Positions 19,006 to 26,189 of a stretch of 37,372 bases of DNA are shown here, piece after piece. The position numbers and the translations under genes are program-made. This DNA comes from Muribaculaceae bacterium. Lineage in GTDB: Bacteria > Bacteroidota > Bacteroidia > Bacteroidales > Muribaculaceae. How positions within the stretch are numbered: the stretch's first letter is position 1; the number at the start of each line of letters is the position of its first letter. The notes under the pieces were generated by a model. It had not been told where the DNA came from. It made no database searches and saw nothing but the letters and a program-made list of their open reading frames with translations. The stretch is from the NCBI GenBank assembly GCA_029061925.1, contig JAIDRE010000120.1, positions 1-37,372 of the forward strand, written 5' to 3'.

Positions 19006-19281
19006 ATGGCAAAACCTACTAAAATTTCCGCAACTGACAACAGACTTAAAAAAGAAAAGTTCACCGACTTCCCGCTGATTCGTATCAATTTTATTTTGAT
19101 GGCAATCGCTGCGGCAATGATTGTTTTCGGATTCCTTCTGATGCTTGGTGCACCCTCCACAGCCGAGGGCTTTAACCACGACATCTATTCAACACGTCGC
19201 ATCGTCATCGGTCCGCTTTTCGCTTTCCTTGGATTCCTTTTTATGGCATTCGCCATCATTTATCGTAAAAAACAATCATAG
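19006..19281 (+). CDS. DUF3098 small membrane protein
   Basis: A 91-aa protein with two hydrophobic helices (about 25-48 and 64-84) joined by a loop containing FNHDIYSTRRIVIGP. Length, two-helix topology and position directly after ftsX match the Bacteroidetes DUF3098 family. It is 20 bases after ftsX and 21 bases before uppP. The function is unknown; its steady place next to ftsX suggests an envelope or division role, which is inference. Confidence 0.85.
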   Translation: MAKPTKISATDNRLKKEKFTDFPLIRINFILMAIAAAMIVFGFLLMLGAPSTAEGFNHDIYSTRRIVIGPLFAFLGFLFMAFAIIYRKKQS

Positions 19282-19302
19282 TCTCGATCTAATTTTCATC
19301 AA

Positions 19303-20139
19303 ATGAGTTGGTTAGATGCTCTTATTCTCGGCATTGTCCAGGGACTTGCCGAATATCTCCCTATCAGCAGCAGCGGTCATCTCGAAATCATACGTCAGCT
19401 TCTCGGTGTCGATCTCGAAGGCGCCAAATCTCTGCAGTTTGACGTCATGCTCCACGTTGCTACGGTTCTCAGTACAATAGTAATTTTGTGGCGTGAGTTC
19501 TATCCGCTTTGCGTTTCGTTTTTCACTGTCAAACGCGACTACAATTTCTATTATGTATGCAAGATTCTCGTGTCGTGCATCCCGGTAGCCATTGTCGGAT
19601 TGTGTTTCAAAGACTATGTTGAATACTTCTTTGGCGGAAATTTGACAATTGTCGGAGTCTGCCTTCTTGTTACAGCGGCACTCCTTTCGTTCGCCTATTT
19701 CTTCCGCACCTCTCCGCTTAAAGCCGCATCCTACACTCCGCGCGACATCACATGGCTTGACGCGTTCATCATCGGGTGTGCTCAGGCTGTAGCTGTTCTC
19801 CCCGGATTGAGCCGCAGCGGTTCGACTATTGCCACCGGTATTCTTCTCGGCGACGACCGCGAGAAGGTTGCCCGTTTCTCATTCTTCATGGTAATTGTTC
19901 CGATACTTGGCGAAGCCCTTCTTGATCTCAAGAAAATTTTGTCACCGGCTGCCGATACCGTTGTATCGGGAATTCAAGCTGAAACCGGGATGCTTGCTTT
20001 GGCTGTTGGATTTTTAGCATCGTTCATTGTTGGCTGCCTTGCCTGCAAATGGATGCTTGAAATTGTCAAGAAAGGCAAAATGATTTGGTTTGCCCTTTAC
20101 TGCCTTGTTGTCGGACTCATCTGTATCGTATGTCATTAA
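19303..20139 (+). CDS. uppP: Undecaprenyl-diphosphatase UppP (BacA)
   Basis: A 278-aa polytopic membrane enzyme of standard length. Motif 1 is GIVQGLAEYLPISSSGHLEI (residues 10-29), with Glu17 among the catalytic acidic residues. Motif 2, PGLSRSGSTIATGILLG, supplies the Ser/Arg phosphate-binding site. It dephosphorylates undecaprenyl pyrophosphate to recycle the lipid carrier for peptidoglycan and surface glycans, and confers bacitracin tolerance. It lies in the ftsX operon, and its 3' end may overlap the truB start region. Confidence 0.95.
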   Translation: MSWLDALILGIVQGLAEYLPISSSGHLEIIRQLLGVDLEGAKSLQFDVMLHVATVLSTIVILWREFYPLCVSFFTVKRDYNFYYVCKILVSCIPVAIVGLCFKDYVEYFFGGNLTIVGVCLLVTAALLSFAYFFRTSPLKAASYTPRDITWLDAFIIGCAQAVAVLPGLSRSGSTIATGILLGDDREKVARFSFFMVIVPILGEALLDLKKILSPAADTVVSGIQAETGMLALAVGFLASFIVGCLACKWMLEIVKKGKMIWFALYCLVVGLICIVCH

Positions 20140-20147
20140 ACCTCCCA

Positions 20148-20897
20148 ATGGCTATAAACCGTCCCGACGGTCAACCGGTCGATTATGTCAGCGGTCAGAT
20201 TATTGCTGTTGACAAACCTCTCGGCTGGACGTCGTTTGATGCGGTCAAGCGCATCCGTGGCTCGCTTTTGCGTCGAATCGGTAAAAAGAAATTCAAGGTT
20301 GGTCATGCCGGAACTCTCGACCCCCTTGCAACCGGTGTTATGATAATCTGCACCGGGCGCGCCACCAAACTTATCGATACGCTTCAGGCTGGCGTCAAAG
20401 AATATGTCGCTACCGTGGCTCTTGGCGCGACAACCCCCTCGTTTGACCTTGAAACCGAGATTGACAAAACATACCCAACCGACCACATCACCCTTGACCT
20501 TGTCACCGAGACCCTCAAAAAATTTGTCGGACCTATCAGCCAGATTCCGCCCGCCTTTTCCGCTTGCAAAGTAAACGGACAGCGTGCCTACAAAAAAGCC
20601 CGACGTGGCGAGGAGGTCGAACTGAAACCCAAACTGCTTGTCATCGACTCGATAGATTTGATCGAATTCTCGCCGACCTCGATAACCATCCGCGTTGTCT
20701 GTTCTAAAGGTACCTATATACGAGCTCTCGCACGTGACATCGGGCTCGCGCTCAATTCAGGAGCTCACTTGACCGCCCTTCGACGTACTCGGGTTGGCTC
20801 TATCTCGATTGACGACTGCCTGACAGTTGACGAGGCTTGCCAACGCATCAAAGAATTTCCTTTTGTATCGCCCGACGATACCCAATCAGATAATTAA
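20148..20897 (+). CDS. truB: tRNA pseudouridine(55) synthase TruB
   Basis: A 249-aa enzyme that converts U55 of the tRNA T-loop to pseudouridine. IAVDKPLGWTSFDAVKRIR is the N-terminal TruB motif. KVGHAGTLDPLATGVMI carries the catalytic Asp58, and the later GTYIRALARDIG is the conserved KGTYIR motif. Three in-frame starts are possible: 20085 (deep inside uppP), 20130 (10-base overlap with uppP) and 20148 (8 bases after its stop). I chose 20148 as it avoids overlap and leaves a normal N-terminus, though 20130 is also credible. Confidence 0.93.
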   Translation: MAINRPDGQPVDYVSGQIIAVDKPLGWTSFDAVKRIRGSLLRRIGKKKFKVGHAGTLDPLATGVMIICTGRATKLIDTLQAGVKEYVATVALGATTPSFDLETEIDKTYPTDHITLDLVTETLKKFVGPISQIPPAFSACKVNGQRAYKKARRGEEVELKPKLLVIDSIDLIEFSPTSITIRVVCSKGTYIRALARDIGLALNSGAHLTALRRTRVGSISIDDCLTVDEACQRIKEFPFVSPDDTQSDN

Positions 20898-20922
20898 AAG
20901 CATCTAAAAGATATATCACAAC

Positions 20923-21972
20923 ATGAAACTTTCACAGTTCAAATTCAATCTTCCCGAAAAACTTATTGCTCAATATCCCTCAGAGCGTCGTGACGAATGC
21001 CGCATGATGGTTGTCAACCGCAAAACCGGCGAAATCTCTCACCATATTTTCAAAGAGCTTGTCAACTATTTTGACGACGGTGACATGATGGTCTTTAACG
21101 ATACGAGCGTCTTCCCTGCTCGCCTTGACGGTAATAAAGAAAAAACCGGAGCATGCATCGAGGTGTTCCTCCTTCGCGAACTCAATGCCGACAACAAGCT
21201 TTGGGACGTTCTCGTTGAGCCCGCACGCAAAATCAGAATCGGTAACAAACTCTATTTTGGCGAAGACGAGTCAATGGTTGCCGAGGTTATCGACAACACA
21301 ACCTCGCGCGGTCGTACACTTCGCTTCCTTTACGATGCACCCCACGACGAATTCAAACAGCGTCTCTATGAAATGGGTATGACTCCGCTCCCTTATTATA
21401 TCACCCGCCGTCCCGAACCCGAAGATGCCGAACGCTACCAAACAATTTTTGCCTCAAAAGAAGGTGCGGTCGTTGCTCCCGCCGCCGGTCTCCACTTTAG
21501 CCGTGAGCTTCTCAAACGTCTTGAAATCAAAGGCGTTCAAAAAGGGTTCTTGACCGAACACTGCGGACTCGGCAACTTCCGTGTCATCGACGTTGAAGAC
21601 CTCACCAAACACCGCATGGACTCTGAACAGCTCGAAATTTCACAGGAACTTGTCGATGCTGTCAACGCCACAAAAGATGCCGAACATCGCGTTTGTGCTG
21701 TCGGTGCATCAGTTCTCCGAGGCATAGCCAGCGCAGTCTCAATGGGCGGTCACATGAAAACCTACTCAGGCTGGACCAACAAATTTATCTTCCCACCCTA
21801 CGACTTCACCGTTGTTACCGACTTTATCACCAACTTCCACATGCCCGAATCAACAATGTTGATGATGACCTGTGCATTCGGTGGATATGACTTGATTATG
21901 AAAGCCTACGAAGTCGCTATCGAAGAAGGCTATCAATTCGGAGCCTACGGCGATGCAATGCTGATTATCTAA
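20923..21972 (+). CDS. queA: S-adenosylmethionine:tRNA ribosyltransferase-isomerase QueA
   Basis: A 349-aa enzyme that transfers the ribosyl part of SAM to preQ1 in tRNA, making epoxyqueuosine. Conserved features are [20 protein letters not shown] at the N-terminus, [32 protein letters not shown] and [19 protein letters not shown] near the C-terminus, all in family order with no gaps. It follows truB by 25 bases in an operon that also makes a tRNA pseudouridine, so two tRNA-modification genes are co-transcribed with envelope genes. Confidence 0.96.
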   Translation: MKLSQFKFNLPEKLIAQYPSERRDECRMMVVNRKTGEISHHIFKELVNYFDDGDMMVFNDTSVFPARLDGNKEKTGACIEVFLLRELNADNKLWDVLVEPARKIRIGNKLYFGEDESMVAEVIDNTTSRGRTLRFLYDAPHDEFKQRLYEMGMTPLPYYITRRPEPEDAERYQTIFASKEGAVVAPAAGLHFSRELLKRLEIKGVQKGFLTEHCGLGNFRVIDVEDLTKHRMDSEQLEISQELVDAVNATKDAEHRVCAVGASVLRGIASAVSMGGHMKTYSGWTNKFIFPPYDFTVVTDFITNFHMPESTMLMMTCAFGGYDLIMKAYEVAIEEGYQFGAYGDAMLII

Positions 21973-21982
21973 TAGCATTATC

Positions 21983-22510
21983 ATGATTATTAACGAAAGA
22001 GAAAATCGCCCCGACCGCATTCTAAACGTGGCGATGGCGATGCTTAATGCAGCCCGTACCGCACCCAAAGGGCGCGGACTCGACTTTGTCGAAGCCTGTG
22101 TTGTTACCGGCGAAGACATCAATCGCCTGTCCGACGAAATGTTGCGACTCTTTGAACAGACCGGCAAACCGGTTTTCAATCGTGACGGTCACAACATTCT
22201 TCAGGCTGAGGCTATCGTATTGATCGGCGTCAAGAAATCGCCGATCGGATTGAACTGTGGATTTTGCGGATTCCCGACCTGTGCCGACAAACCGAAATCA
22301 GCCCCGTGCGCATTCAATGCCGTTGACACCGGTATTGCTGTCGGTAGTGCCGTTTCAATAGCAGCCGACATGAGAGTCGATACCCGTGTAATGTACTCAA
22401 TCGGTGTCGCTGCCATGAACCTCAAAATGCTTGGTGACAATGTCGATCTCGTTTTCGGCATCCCCTTGTCATGCTCAAGCAAAAACCCCTTCTTTGACCG
22501 TCAGCCCTGA
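21983..22510 (+). CDS. DUF2148 ferredoxin-like Fe-S protein
   Basis: A 175-aa protein with the DUF2148 Cys pattern: Cys92, Cys95, Cys100 and Cys109 in LNCGFCGFPTCADKPKSAPC, ligands for an Fe-S cluster, plus Cys39. The N-terminal helix AMAMLNAARTAPKGRGLDF and the C-terminal Cys near GIPLSCSSKNPFFDR are typical of the family. It is a putative small redox protein, 10 bases after queA and 7 bases before the next gene. The cellular partner is unknown. Confidence 0.85.
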   Translation: MIINERENRPDRILNVAMAMLNAARTAPKGRGLDFVEACVVTGEDINRLSDEMLRLFEQTGKPVFNRDGHNILQAEAIVLIGVKKSPIGLNCGFCGFPTCADKPKSAPCAFNAVDTGIAVGSAVSIAADMRVDTRVMYSIGVAAMNLKMLGDNVDLVFGIPLSCSSKNPFFDRQP

Positions 22511-22517
22511 CAAACGT

Positions 22518-24185
22518 ATGATTACTCGTATAATAGCAAGCATATTAGTCGCATTGATATTCGTGTGTTGTGGTCACAACGACCCCGATTCACGATTGAG
22601 CAACATATCGTTGTTATGCGAGCAGTCGCCTAAAGAGGCTTTAGACTCGCTGAATGCTATTTCCAAAGTCTCACTGTCAGAAAAGGATAGGCATTTTTAT
22701 GATTTTTTGTCTATAAAGGTTAAGGATAAAGCATTTATTACGCATACATCTGACAGTCTCATTTTAAAAGTAATTGACTACGAGTCAAAACATCAGGACA
22801 ATGGGCATTATCCCGAGGCTCTTTACTATGGCGGTCGCGTTTATAGCGACTTGGGCGACTATCCTACGTCGTTGAAATATTTTCAGGATGCGCTTTCTAT
22901 TACTCCTGCTGAATCAAATATTAAATTACGCTCGGTAATTCTCAGCCAGACAGCAAGTTTATTGCACGATTTAAGATTATATGACGAGGCGATTTTATAT
23001 ATAAAGGAGGCACTTCATCTTGATTCTCTTCAGACTGATTATTATGGTCTTGCTTATGACCATCAACTTATAGGTTTGATATATCTTAATTCGTCAAAAT
23101 CGAAGGAAGCCCGTCCGTATATTCTTAAGTCGTTGGAATTTGCGTCTAAATTGTCAAACGAAATAAAAAATGAGATTAGAGTAAATTTTGCCGGATGTGA
23201 ATATAAGGAGAATAATTTAGATTCAGCTCGTTCTATTATTCGTGAAGTTATAGACTCTGTTACACCCAGATATAAAAATCTTACATTATCTATAGCCTCT
23301 GATATTTATTTAAAATCCAATATTCTTGATACTGCCTATCTTTATGCATTTGAATTAGCTCATCGCAAAGACTTTAATAATCGAAAAAATGGATATGAAA
23401 AGCTTCTTTCCGATAAATTAATTTCAAAATCTCATCCCGATTCAATACTATGCTATGTCAGAGACTATAATAAAATTCTTGAAGAGTATTATGACAAACA
23501 TGAAGCGCAGCAGGCTTTAATGCAACAGTCTTTGTATAATTATCAGTTACACGAGCGGGAAAAGACCAAGGCGTTTGCTTCACGAAATATAATCATGATA
23601 GGGTTCTTTGTTTCCTTGACCCTTGTGCTAATTATTGCATTAATTTTCTTACTATACCGAAATCATACCAAACAAACCATAATAAGGTTGCATGAAACTA
23701 TTGCCCGTTTAGATGCTATTCAACACAGAAAAGAAGATTCTCACTTGTCTAATGCCACTATAACTACTACATTAACACCTGACTTATTACGCAAACAGCT
23801 CAAAGAAAGAATTGCAAATCTCCAAGATATCCCCTTGCCGTTAAATCTAATTAATTCTAAAAGTTATGCAAGATTGATAAAATGTGCTGAAAATGGTGAG
23901 TTTATTCCTGATTCCAATAAATTATGGAGCGAACTATATAGCCTGATACTGCAAGATAGCCCTGCCTTTGAGACTAACTTGCGATTACTGATGGGTGGTA
24001 ATATAAAACGTCACGAGCTGCAGACTATCATTCTTATCAGATGTGGAATTACGCCTTCGCAGATGGCTCCTATGCTCGGAAAAGCCAAAGGAAGCATTTC
24101 ATCACGTCGAGAGTCTCTCAGCTTTAAAATTTTTGGTGAGAAAACTAATCAAAAAAATATAGACGTTGTAATTCGCTCATTATAA
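22518..24185 (+). CDS. Transmembrane TPR regulator with HTH-like C-terminus
   Basis: A 555-aa protein. The N-terminus MITRIIASILVALIFVCCGH is a signal sequence, possibly a lipoprotein one (Cys17/18). Residues 40-300 are TPR helices (ALYYGGRVYSDLGDYPTSLKY; RLYDEAILYIKEALHL). A transmembrane helix follows at 358-380, then a cytoplasmic coiled segment and a helical C-terminus (about 510-545) with GITPSQMAPMLGKAKGSISS, which resembles a LuxR-like HTH. This is the layout of Bacteroidetes one-component membrane regulators that sense in the periplasm. It starts 7 bases after the DUF2148 stop and precedes a peptide biosynthesis operon, which it probably controls. An upstream in-frame start at 22431 was rejected because it buries the signal peptide. 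Confidence 0.7.
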   Translation: MITRIIASILVALIFVCCGHNDPDSRLSNISLLCEQSPKEALDSLNAISKVSLSEKDRHFYDFLSIKVKDKAFITHTSDSLILKVIDYESKHQDNGHYPEALYYGGRVYSDLGDYPTSLKYFQDALSITPAESNIKLRSVILSQTASLLHDLRLYDEAILYIKEALHLDSLQTDYYGLAYDHQLIGLIYLNSSKSKEARPYILKSLEFASKLSNEIKNEIRVNFAGCEYKENNLDSARSIIREVIDSVTPRYKNLTLSIASDIYLKSNILDTAYLYAFELAHRKDFNNRKNGYEKLLSDKLISKSHPDSILCYVRDYNKILEEYYDKHEAQQALMQQSLYNYQLHEREKTKAFASRNIIMIGFFVSLTLVLIIALIFLLYRNHTKQTIIRLHETIARLDAIQHRKEDSHLSNATITTTLTPDLLRKQLKERIANLQDIPLPLNLINSKSYARLIKCAENGEFIPDSNKLWSELYSLILQDSPAFETNLRLLMGGNIKRHELQTIILIRCGITPSQMAPMLGKAKGSISSRRESLSFKIFGEKTNQKNIDVVIRSL

Positions 24186-24193
24186 GCGAATTA

Positions 24194-24203
24194 CCCCCCC
24201 CCC
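24194..24203 (+). repeat. Ten-C homopolymer tract
   Basis: C10 lies 8 bases after the regulator stop codon, in an otherwise AT-rich stretch, and 130 bases before the peptide operon. Tracts of this length are prone to slipped-strand mispairing. Confidence 0.9.
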
Positions 24204-24210
24204 TGTGGGC

Positions 24211-24254
24211 GAGCGGAAAATGAGCGGAAATAAAATTCCGTCCATTTTCCGCTC
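24211..24254. promoter_or_regulatory. 44-bp imperfect palindrome upstream of the peptide operon
   Basis: GAGCGGAAAATG (24211-24222) is exactly complementary to CATTTTCCGCTC (24243-24254). The stem continues with a wobble, one mismatch and CGGAA/TTCCG around the loop ATAAAA, about 19 pairs in all. No T-run follows. It could be the operator for the adjacent regulator or an RNA element; AGCGGAAA also occurs as a direct repeat within it. Confidence 0.65.
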
Positions 24255-24286
24255 ACTATTGTTAAGCCCGTTTCGTCATAATTTTT

Positions 24287-24294
24287 GAACTTTG
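24287..24294 (+). promoter_or_regulatory. Putative -7 element of the peptide operon
   Basis: GAACTTTG followed by CG matches TAnnTTTG at all but the first base and lies 38 bases before the ATG at 24333. The nearest TTG (24259-24261) is 25 bases upstream, longer than ideal, as expected of an activator-dependent promoter. Confidence 0.4.
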
Positions 24295-24332
24295 CGACAT
24301 GAATAATCAATCATTACTAAAAATCAACAACT

Positions 24333-24716
24333 ATGGATAAACTGGTAAAACGAATCATTCTCATATTTTCTATGATGTTTGTATTTTCATTTTATATGGA
24401 TGCGCAAACGACTATTGATTTAGAATATGACGATTCTGATGAAGATTATTGGGATAATCCTGGCACAGGACGTCGATCAATTTGTCATAAAATTATTGGG
24501 CATATTGATTGGGAAACTCAGTCAATCATTTTACCTAATGAAATCTCGGAATCGGCAGTCTCTTTTGAGTTATGGGTTGACAACACCTGCTTGCTCCAAA
24601 CTATTGATGAAAGCGAATTTGTCGTTACACTATCCGGTCTTATAGCACAATATGCTATCATAAGAATTTTTACTCCCAATCATATATTAACCGGAGTTTA
24701 TACTCCACAAAACTAA
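24333..24716 (+). CDS. Small secreted protein of the peptide operon
   Basis: A 127-aa protein with a clear signal peptide (KRIILIFSMMFVFSFYMDAQ) and probable cleavage after AQ. The mature part is acidic at first (DLEYDDSDEDYWD), then becomes beta-rich, with alternating hydrophobics and the closing motif AIIRIFTPNHILTGVYT. The pattern weakly recalls DUF3244, a small Bacteroidetes secreted beta-sandwich, but I am not sure. It is the first gene of the operon and ends 6 bases before the precursor peptide gene. Possible roles are immunity, a periplasmic chaperone for the peptide, or a second secreted factor; nothing in the sequence decides. Confidence 0.65.
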   Translation: MDKLVKRIILIFSMMFVFSFYMDAQTTIDLEYDDSDEDYWDNPGTGRRSICHKIIGHIDWETQSIILPNEISESAVSFELWVDNTCLLQTIDESEFVVTLSGLIAQYAIIRIFTPNHILTGVYTPQN

Positions 24717-24722
24717 ACTAAA

Positions 24723-24926
24723 ATGAAACAAAACGAACAAAACAATCAACACGAAGAGTTTGAACTCCTTCGTGCCGGGTTCAGCGACCAAGCAAATCTG
24801 CTTGCTCAAGATGAACTAAGCGATCTATTTGGTGGCTACCAATGTGGCATGATGTTCTGTATGCCAGACTATGATGCAGCAGATTGTCATGGTCTATATT
24901 GCCAATTAGATTTCTTTTTTAATTAA
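24723..24926 (+). CDS. Double-glycine-leader RiPP precursor peptide
   Basis: A 67-aa peptide. Residues 1-38 form a hydrophilic leader ending LAQDELSDLFGG, the pattern of leaders cut by C39 peptidases; similar precursors accompany radical SAM genes in Bacteroidales. The predicted 29-residue core (39-67) has four Cys (41, 46, 55, 60) in a symmetrical C-x4-C-x8-C-x4-C pattern. It contains no Ser, Thr, Lys or Arg, has four Asp, and ends in three Phe before Asn. The gene sits directly upstream of a radical SAM/SPASM maturase and in the same operon as a C39-ABC exporter. Thioether or other Cys-centred modification is likely; the product is unknown. Confidence 0.8.
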   Translation: MKQNEQNNQHEEFELLRAGFSDQANLLAQDELSDLFGGYQCGMMFCMPDYDAADCHGLYCQLDFFFN

Positions 24927-24928
24927 TG

Positions 24929-24964
24929 AAATGAGACTGTGCTGTATATTGCACAGTCTCATTT
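24929..24964 (+). terminator. Perfect 14-bp hairpin between precursor and maturase genes
   Basis: AAATGAGACTGTGC (24929-24942) pairs with GCACAGTCTCATTT (24951-24964) around an 8-base loop. Only a short T/A-rich tail follows (TTTAAAATT), so it is probably a leaky terminator or an mRNA-stabilising 3' structure. Either would keep precursor transcript above that of the downstream enzymes. Confidence 0.7.
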
Positions 24965-24983
24965 AAAATTATGCTCTATTTCA

Positions 24984-26189
24984 ATGGTTTTTTCAAGATT
25001 TAACAACGTTGTAGATGCTGGAGAAGATGTAATAGTTTATAATTCTATTACTGGTGCTGTTATAAAGATACCCAAAGCTCGATATGATCTTGCCAATCAG
25101 GATTTAATTAAAATGGGATTTGTAGTTAAACAGGACGATGACATTTATAGCTATTCATATTTTTATAATAATTCAATTTATAAGACTGAAGAGCTTAATA
25201 TTGTAATTGCAACTTCATTGAACTGTAATTTATCGTGTGTTTATTGTTTTGAAAAAAATGCACGTTCCGACAAATCAATAACCCCTGAAGTAATAGAAAG
25301 TATATATACCTTTATAAATAAAAAGAAACATCTACCAATCCATATTACTTGGTTTGGTGGCGAACCGATGCTTCAGCATAAAGCTATCTCAAATCTAAGT
25401 GAGAAATTGTTGCAAGAAGATGGACTGAAATTTGATGCTACCATGATTACCAATGGCACAATTATGCCCGACGATTTTATAGATGCAATAGATCGATATC
25501 ATATTAAGTCTCTTCAAATAACTCTTGATGGAACTGAAAAGGCTCATGACTCGAAGCGATTTTTTAAAACAGGGAAGGGCTCTTTTCAAACTATTATAAA
25601 CAATATAAAACGTTTACTTGAGCGAACCAAGGCAACTATTATTATAAAAGTTAATGTAGATAGAAATAATATCATAGAGTTTGATAACCTAAGAAATTAT
25701 ATTAAAGATAATCTTCAAGTCGATTACCCTAAAGAGCGTGTACTGTTAACAACAAACTTCGTCCGAAATAAGACTGACTTCATTGGAGCTGAAAATTGTC
25801 TCTCATGTTCTGAATACTTTGATTTTCTAATTGCGCACGGAGCTCCTTATAGGATACCAACTCTTAAAGGTGTGTGTCCTTTACGTAAACAGGGCTATTA
25901 TGTTATTGGTCCCGATGGGAGTATATGTAAATGTTTGGAACATTTGGGTAAAGATGATTATTCAATCGGAAATATCTCTAAATTTGAAACTTCACGAGCT
26001 AAACAAAGCCGGTTGGCATTTGCTAATAGCCCCTTAACAGATCCTGTATGTTCGCAATGTTCAATATTGCCTATTTGTGGGGGAGGGTGTCCAAATGAAA
26101 GAGAAAATTTACGTGGACCTTACCGTCCGTGTCCTGCCGAGAAATTTAGACTAAATGATATTATCAAAAACTTATATGAAAAAAAATAA
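24984..26189 (+). CDS. Radical SAM/SPASM peptide maturase
   Basis: A 401-aa enzyme. The N-terminal 75 residues (NSITGAVIKIPKARYDL) resemble the leader-binding region of peptide maturases. The radical SAM motif is CNLSCVYC (Cys81, 85, 88), with WFGGEPML (123-130) as the SAM-binding GGE motif. The C-terminal SPASM domain has Cys at 298, 315, 317, 356, 359, 365, 369 and 383, including CSQCSILPICGGGCP, ligands for auxiliary Fe-S clusters. Such enzymes make Cys thioether or C-C crosslinks in peptides. The start at 24984 was preferred over 24939, which lies inside the intergenic hairpin. It follows the precursor by 57 bases and overlaps the next gene by 14. Confidence 0.88.
   Translation: MVFSRFNNVVDAGEDVIVYNSITGAVIKIPKARYDLANQDLIKMGFVVKQDDDIYSYSYFYNNSIYKTEELNIVIATSLNCNLSCVYCFEKNARSDKSITPEVIESIYTFINKKKHLPIHITWFGGEPMLQHKAISNLSEKLLQEDGLKFDATMITNGTIMPDDFIDAIDRYHIKSLQITLDGTEKAHDSKRFFKTGKGSFQTIINNIKRLLERTKATIIIKVNVDRNNIIEFDNLRNYIKDNLQVDYPKERVLLTTNFVRNKTDFIGAENCLSCSEYFDFLIAHGAPYRIPTLKGVCPLRKQGYYVIGPDGSICKCLEHLGKDDYSIGNISKFETSRAKQSRLAFANSPLTDPVCSQCSILPICGGGCPNERENLRGPYRPCPAEKFRLNDIIKNLYEKK

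Noticed and set aside
22431..22517. N-terminal extension of the TPR regulator into the DUF2148 gene
   Set aside because: It would bury the signal sequence and overlap a conserved Cys-containing C-terminus.
24211..24254. Palindrome as an intrinsic terminator of the regulator gene
   Set aside because: The stem is strong, but no T-run follows on the plus strand, so an operator or RNA element is a better reading.
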